In this document: positions 12,224-12,435 of the stretch, piece after piece | Layout of the letters: each line of letters begins with the position of its first letter | How positions within the stretch are numbered: position 1 is the stretch's first letter | Source of the DNA: CAISDH01 sp964398805 | GTDB lineage: Archaea; Micrarchaeota; Micrarchaeia; Micrarchaeales; Micrarchaeaceae | NCBI GenBank assembly: GCA_964398805.1 | Contig: CAYNNI010000031.1 | Location: forward strand, 1-12,435 | Length of the DNA: 12,435 bases | Direction: 5' to 3' | The notes under the pieces: generated by a model | Told to the model about the DNA's origin: nothing | Database searches by the model: none | Seen by the model: only the letters and a program-made list of their open reading frames with translations | Translations under genes and position numbers: made by a program

Positions 12224-12435
12224 TGTGACATACTCCCACCCCTGAAGGGTGTGGGCTTCTTGGTTCAGCGACGTATTTCTCATACCTCTCCCCAAGCGTT
12301 ACTTCCCGTCTGCCCGACGGTAGCTTTCTCAGATACTTCGAACACCATACAAAATGATAACCCATGAAATGGACACTTGTTTCTGAAGCGTTATATCCTT
12401 TTGGCATGATAATATGTGGACACACTGTTTTATAT
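12224..12435 (-). mobile_element. Internally deleted IS200/IS605-type element (right end to beyond window)
   Basis: The stretch carries the typical right-end structure of this family: on the minus strand GAAGCCCACACCCTTCAGGGGTGGGAG, an 8-bp hairpin with TTCA loop and one bulged A (12255-12235), then GTATGTCAC. Upstream of it is the start of a Y1 transposase gene joined to a short tail. The distance from the transposase start to the right end is under 200 bp, against well over 1.5 kb for a tnpA-tnpB element, so the interior is deleted. A second hairpin (CCGTC-GGGCA-GACGG, 12320-12306) lies between. The left end is beyond, or just at, the window edge. The exact right terminus near 12224-12226 is an estimate. 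Confidence 0.75.
12250..12407 (-). pseudogene. TnpA (Y1 transposase) N-terminus fused to TnpB-like tail
   Basis: From ATG 12407 the frame reads MPKGYN, then SVHFMGYHFVWCSKYLRK, the conserved first strand of IS200-type TnpA (family pattern HxxxYHxVWCPKYRxK). At about 12324 it passes without a stop into LPSGRREVTLGERY and AEPRSPHP. This resembles the G-x-x-EVTPVE tail that many archaeal TnpB proteins carry just before the right end. The catalytic HUH and Tyr residues of TnpA and the whole RuvC nuclease of TnpB are missing, so no transposase is made. A TATA-like ATATAAAA at 12435-12428 would give a leaderless mRNA. The frame stays open through the right end until 12138. Confidence 0.7.

Noticed and set aside
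12138..12249. Continuation of the transposase-like frame through the right end into pfdB
   Set aside because: It crosses the right-end hairpin, the pfdB promoter and the pfdB start in antisense-incompatible frame; it is read-through of a relic, not a gene part.
12235..12255. Right-end hairpin considered as a transcription terminator or CRISPR repeat unit
   Set aside because: It occurs once, has no T-run, and its bulged stem and flanking GTATGTCAC match IS200/IS605 right ends better.

Overview
The window reads as an archaeal chromosome. It carries a group II chaperonin (thermosome), the archaeal/eukaryotic-type ribosomal proteins L34e and L14e, archaeal-type adenylate and CMP kinases, prefoldin beta, a DUF106/EMC3-type membrane protein and an intron-containing tRNA-Trp. 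Promoters are TATA boxes placed for leaderless or nearly leaderless mRNAs. Compact packing and G/C-ending codons fit a small-genome archaeon; a DPANN (Micrarchaeota/ARMAN-like) source is my inference and cannot be proved from this window.

Left flank (1-1345): an AT-rich Fic-domain gene, open at the left edge, ends 31 bp from the 3' end of tRNA-Trp. Its codon use differs sharply from the rest of the window, as expected for DNA acquired at a tRNA gene. The tRNA (1345-1477, minus) holds a 60-nt intron with two box-C-like motifs and a 7-nt guide that, by the N+5 rule, points exactly at wobble base C34.

Surface and information-processing genes (1478-5721): a membrane-anchored thioredoxin-like DUF929 protein (plus), then on the minus strand an alkaline-phosphatase-superfamily 'sulfatase', a GT2 glycosyltransferase, a single-OB-fold SSB and an N-terminally truncated response-regulator receiver. 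Most appear to have their own promoter.

Core plus-strand cluster (5722-9604): thermosome, adkA, DUF106 (EMC3/Ylp1-like), rpl34e, cmk, rpl14e. The genes from adkA on are tightly packed or overlapping. The block adk-DUF106-L34e-cmk-L14e is conserved in many archaea, usually between secY and cbf5. Here the neighbours are the thermosome and a convergent Mre11-like gene. rpl34e appears to use an ATT start codon behind an AGGTG Shine-Dalgarno site, and it contains an exact 19-nt direct repeat read in two different frames.

Minus-strand block (9588-12165): pfdB, a DHH phosphoesterase 4 nt downstream, then an Mre11/SbcD-like metallophosphoesterase with its own TATA box. The right edge (about 12224 to the window end) is an internally deleted IS200/IS605 element. 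The start of TnpA is joined in frame to what looks like the TnpB tail, followed by the right-end hairpin, about 30 bp upstream of the pfdB TATA box.
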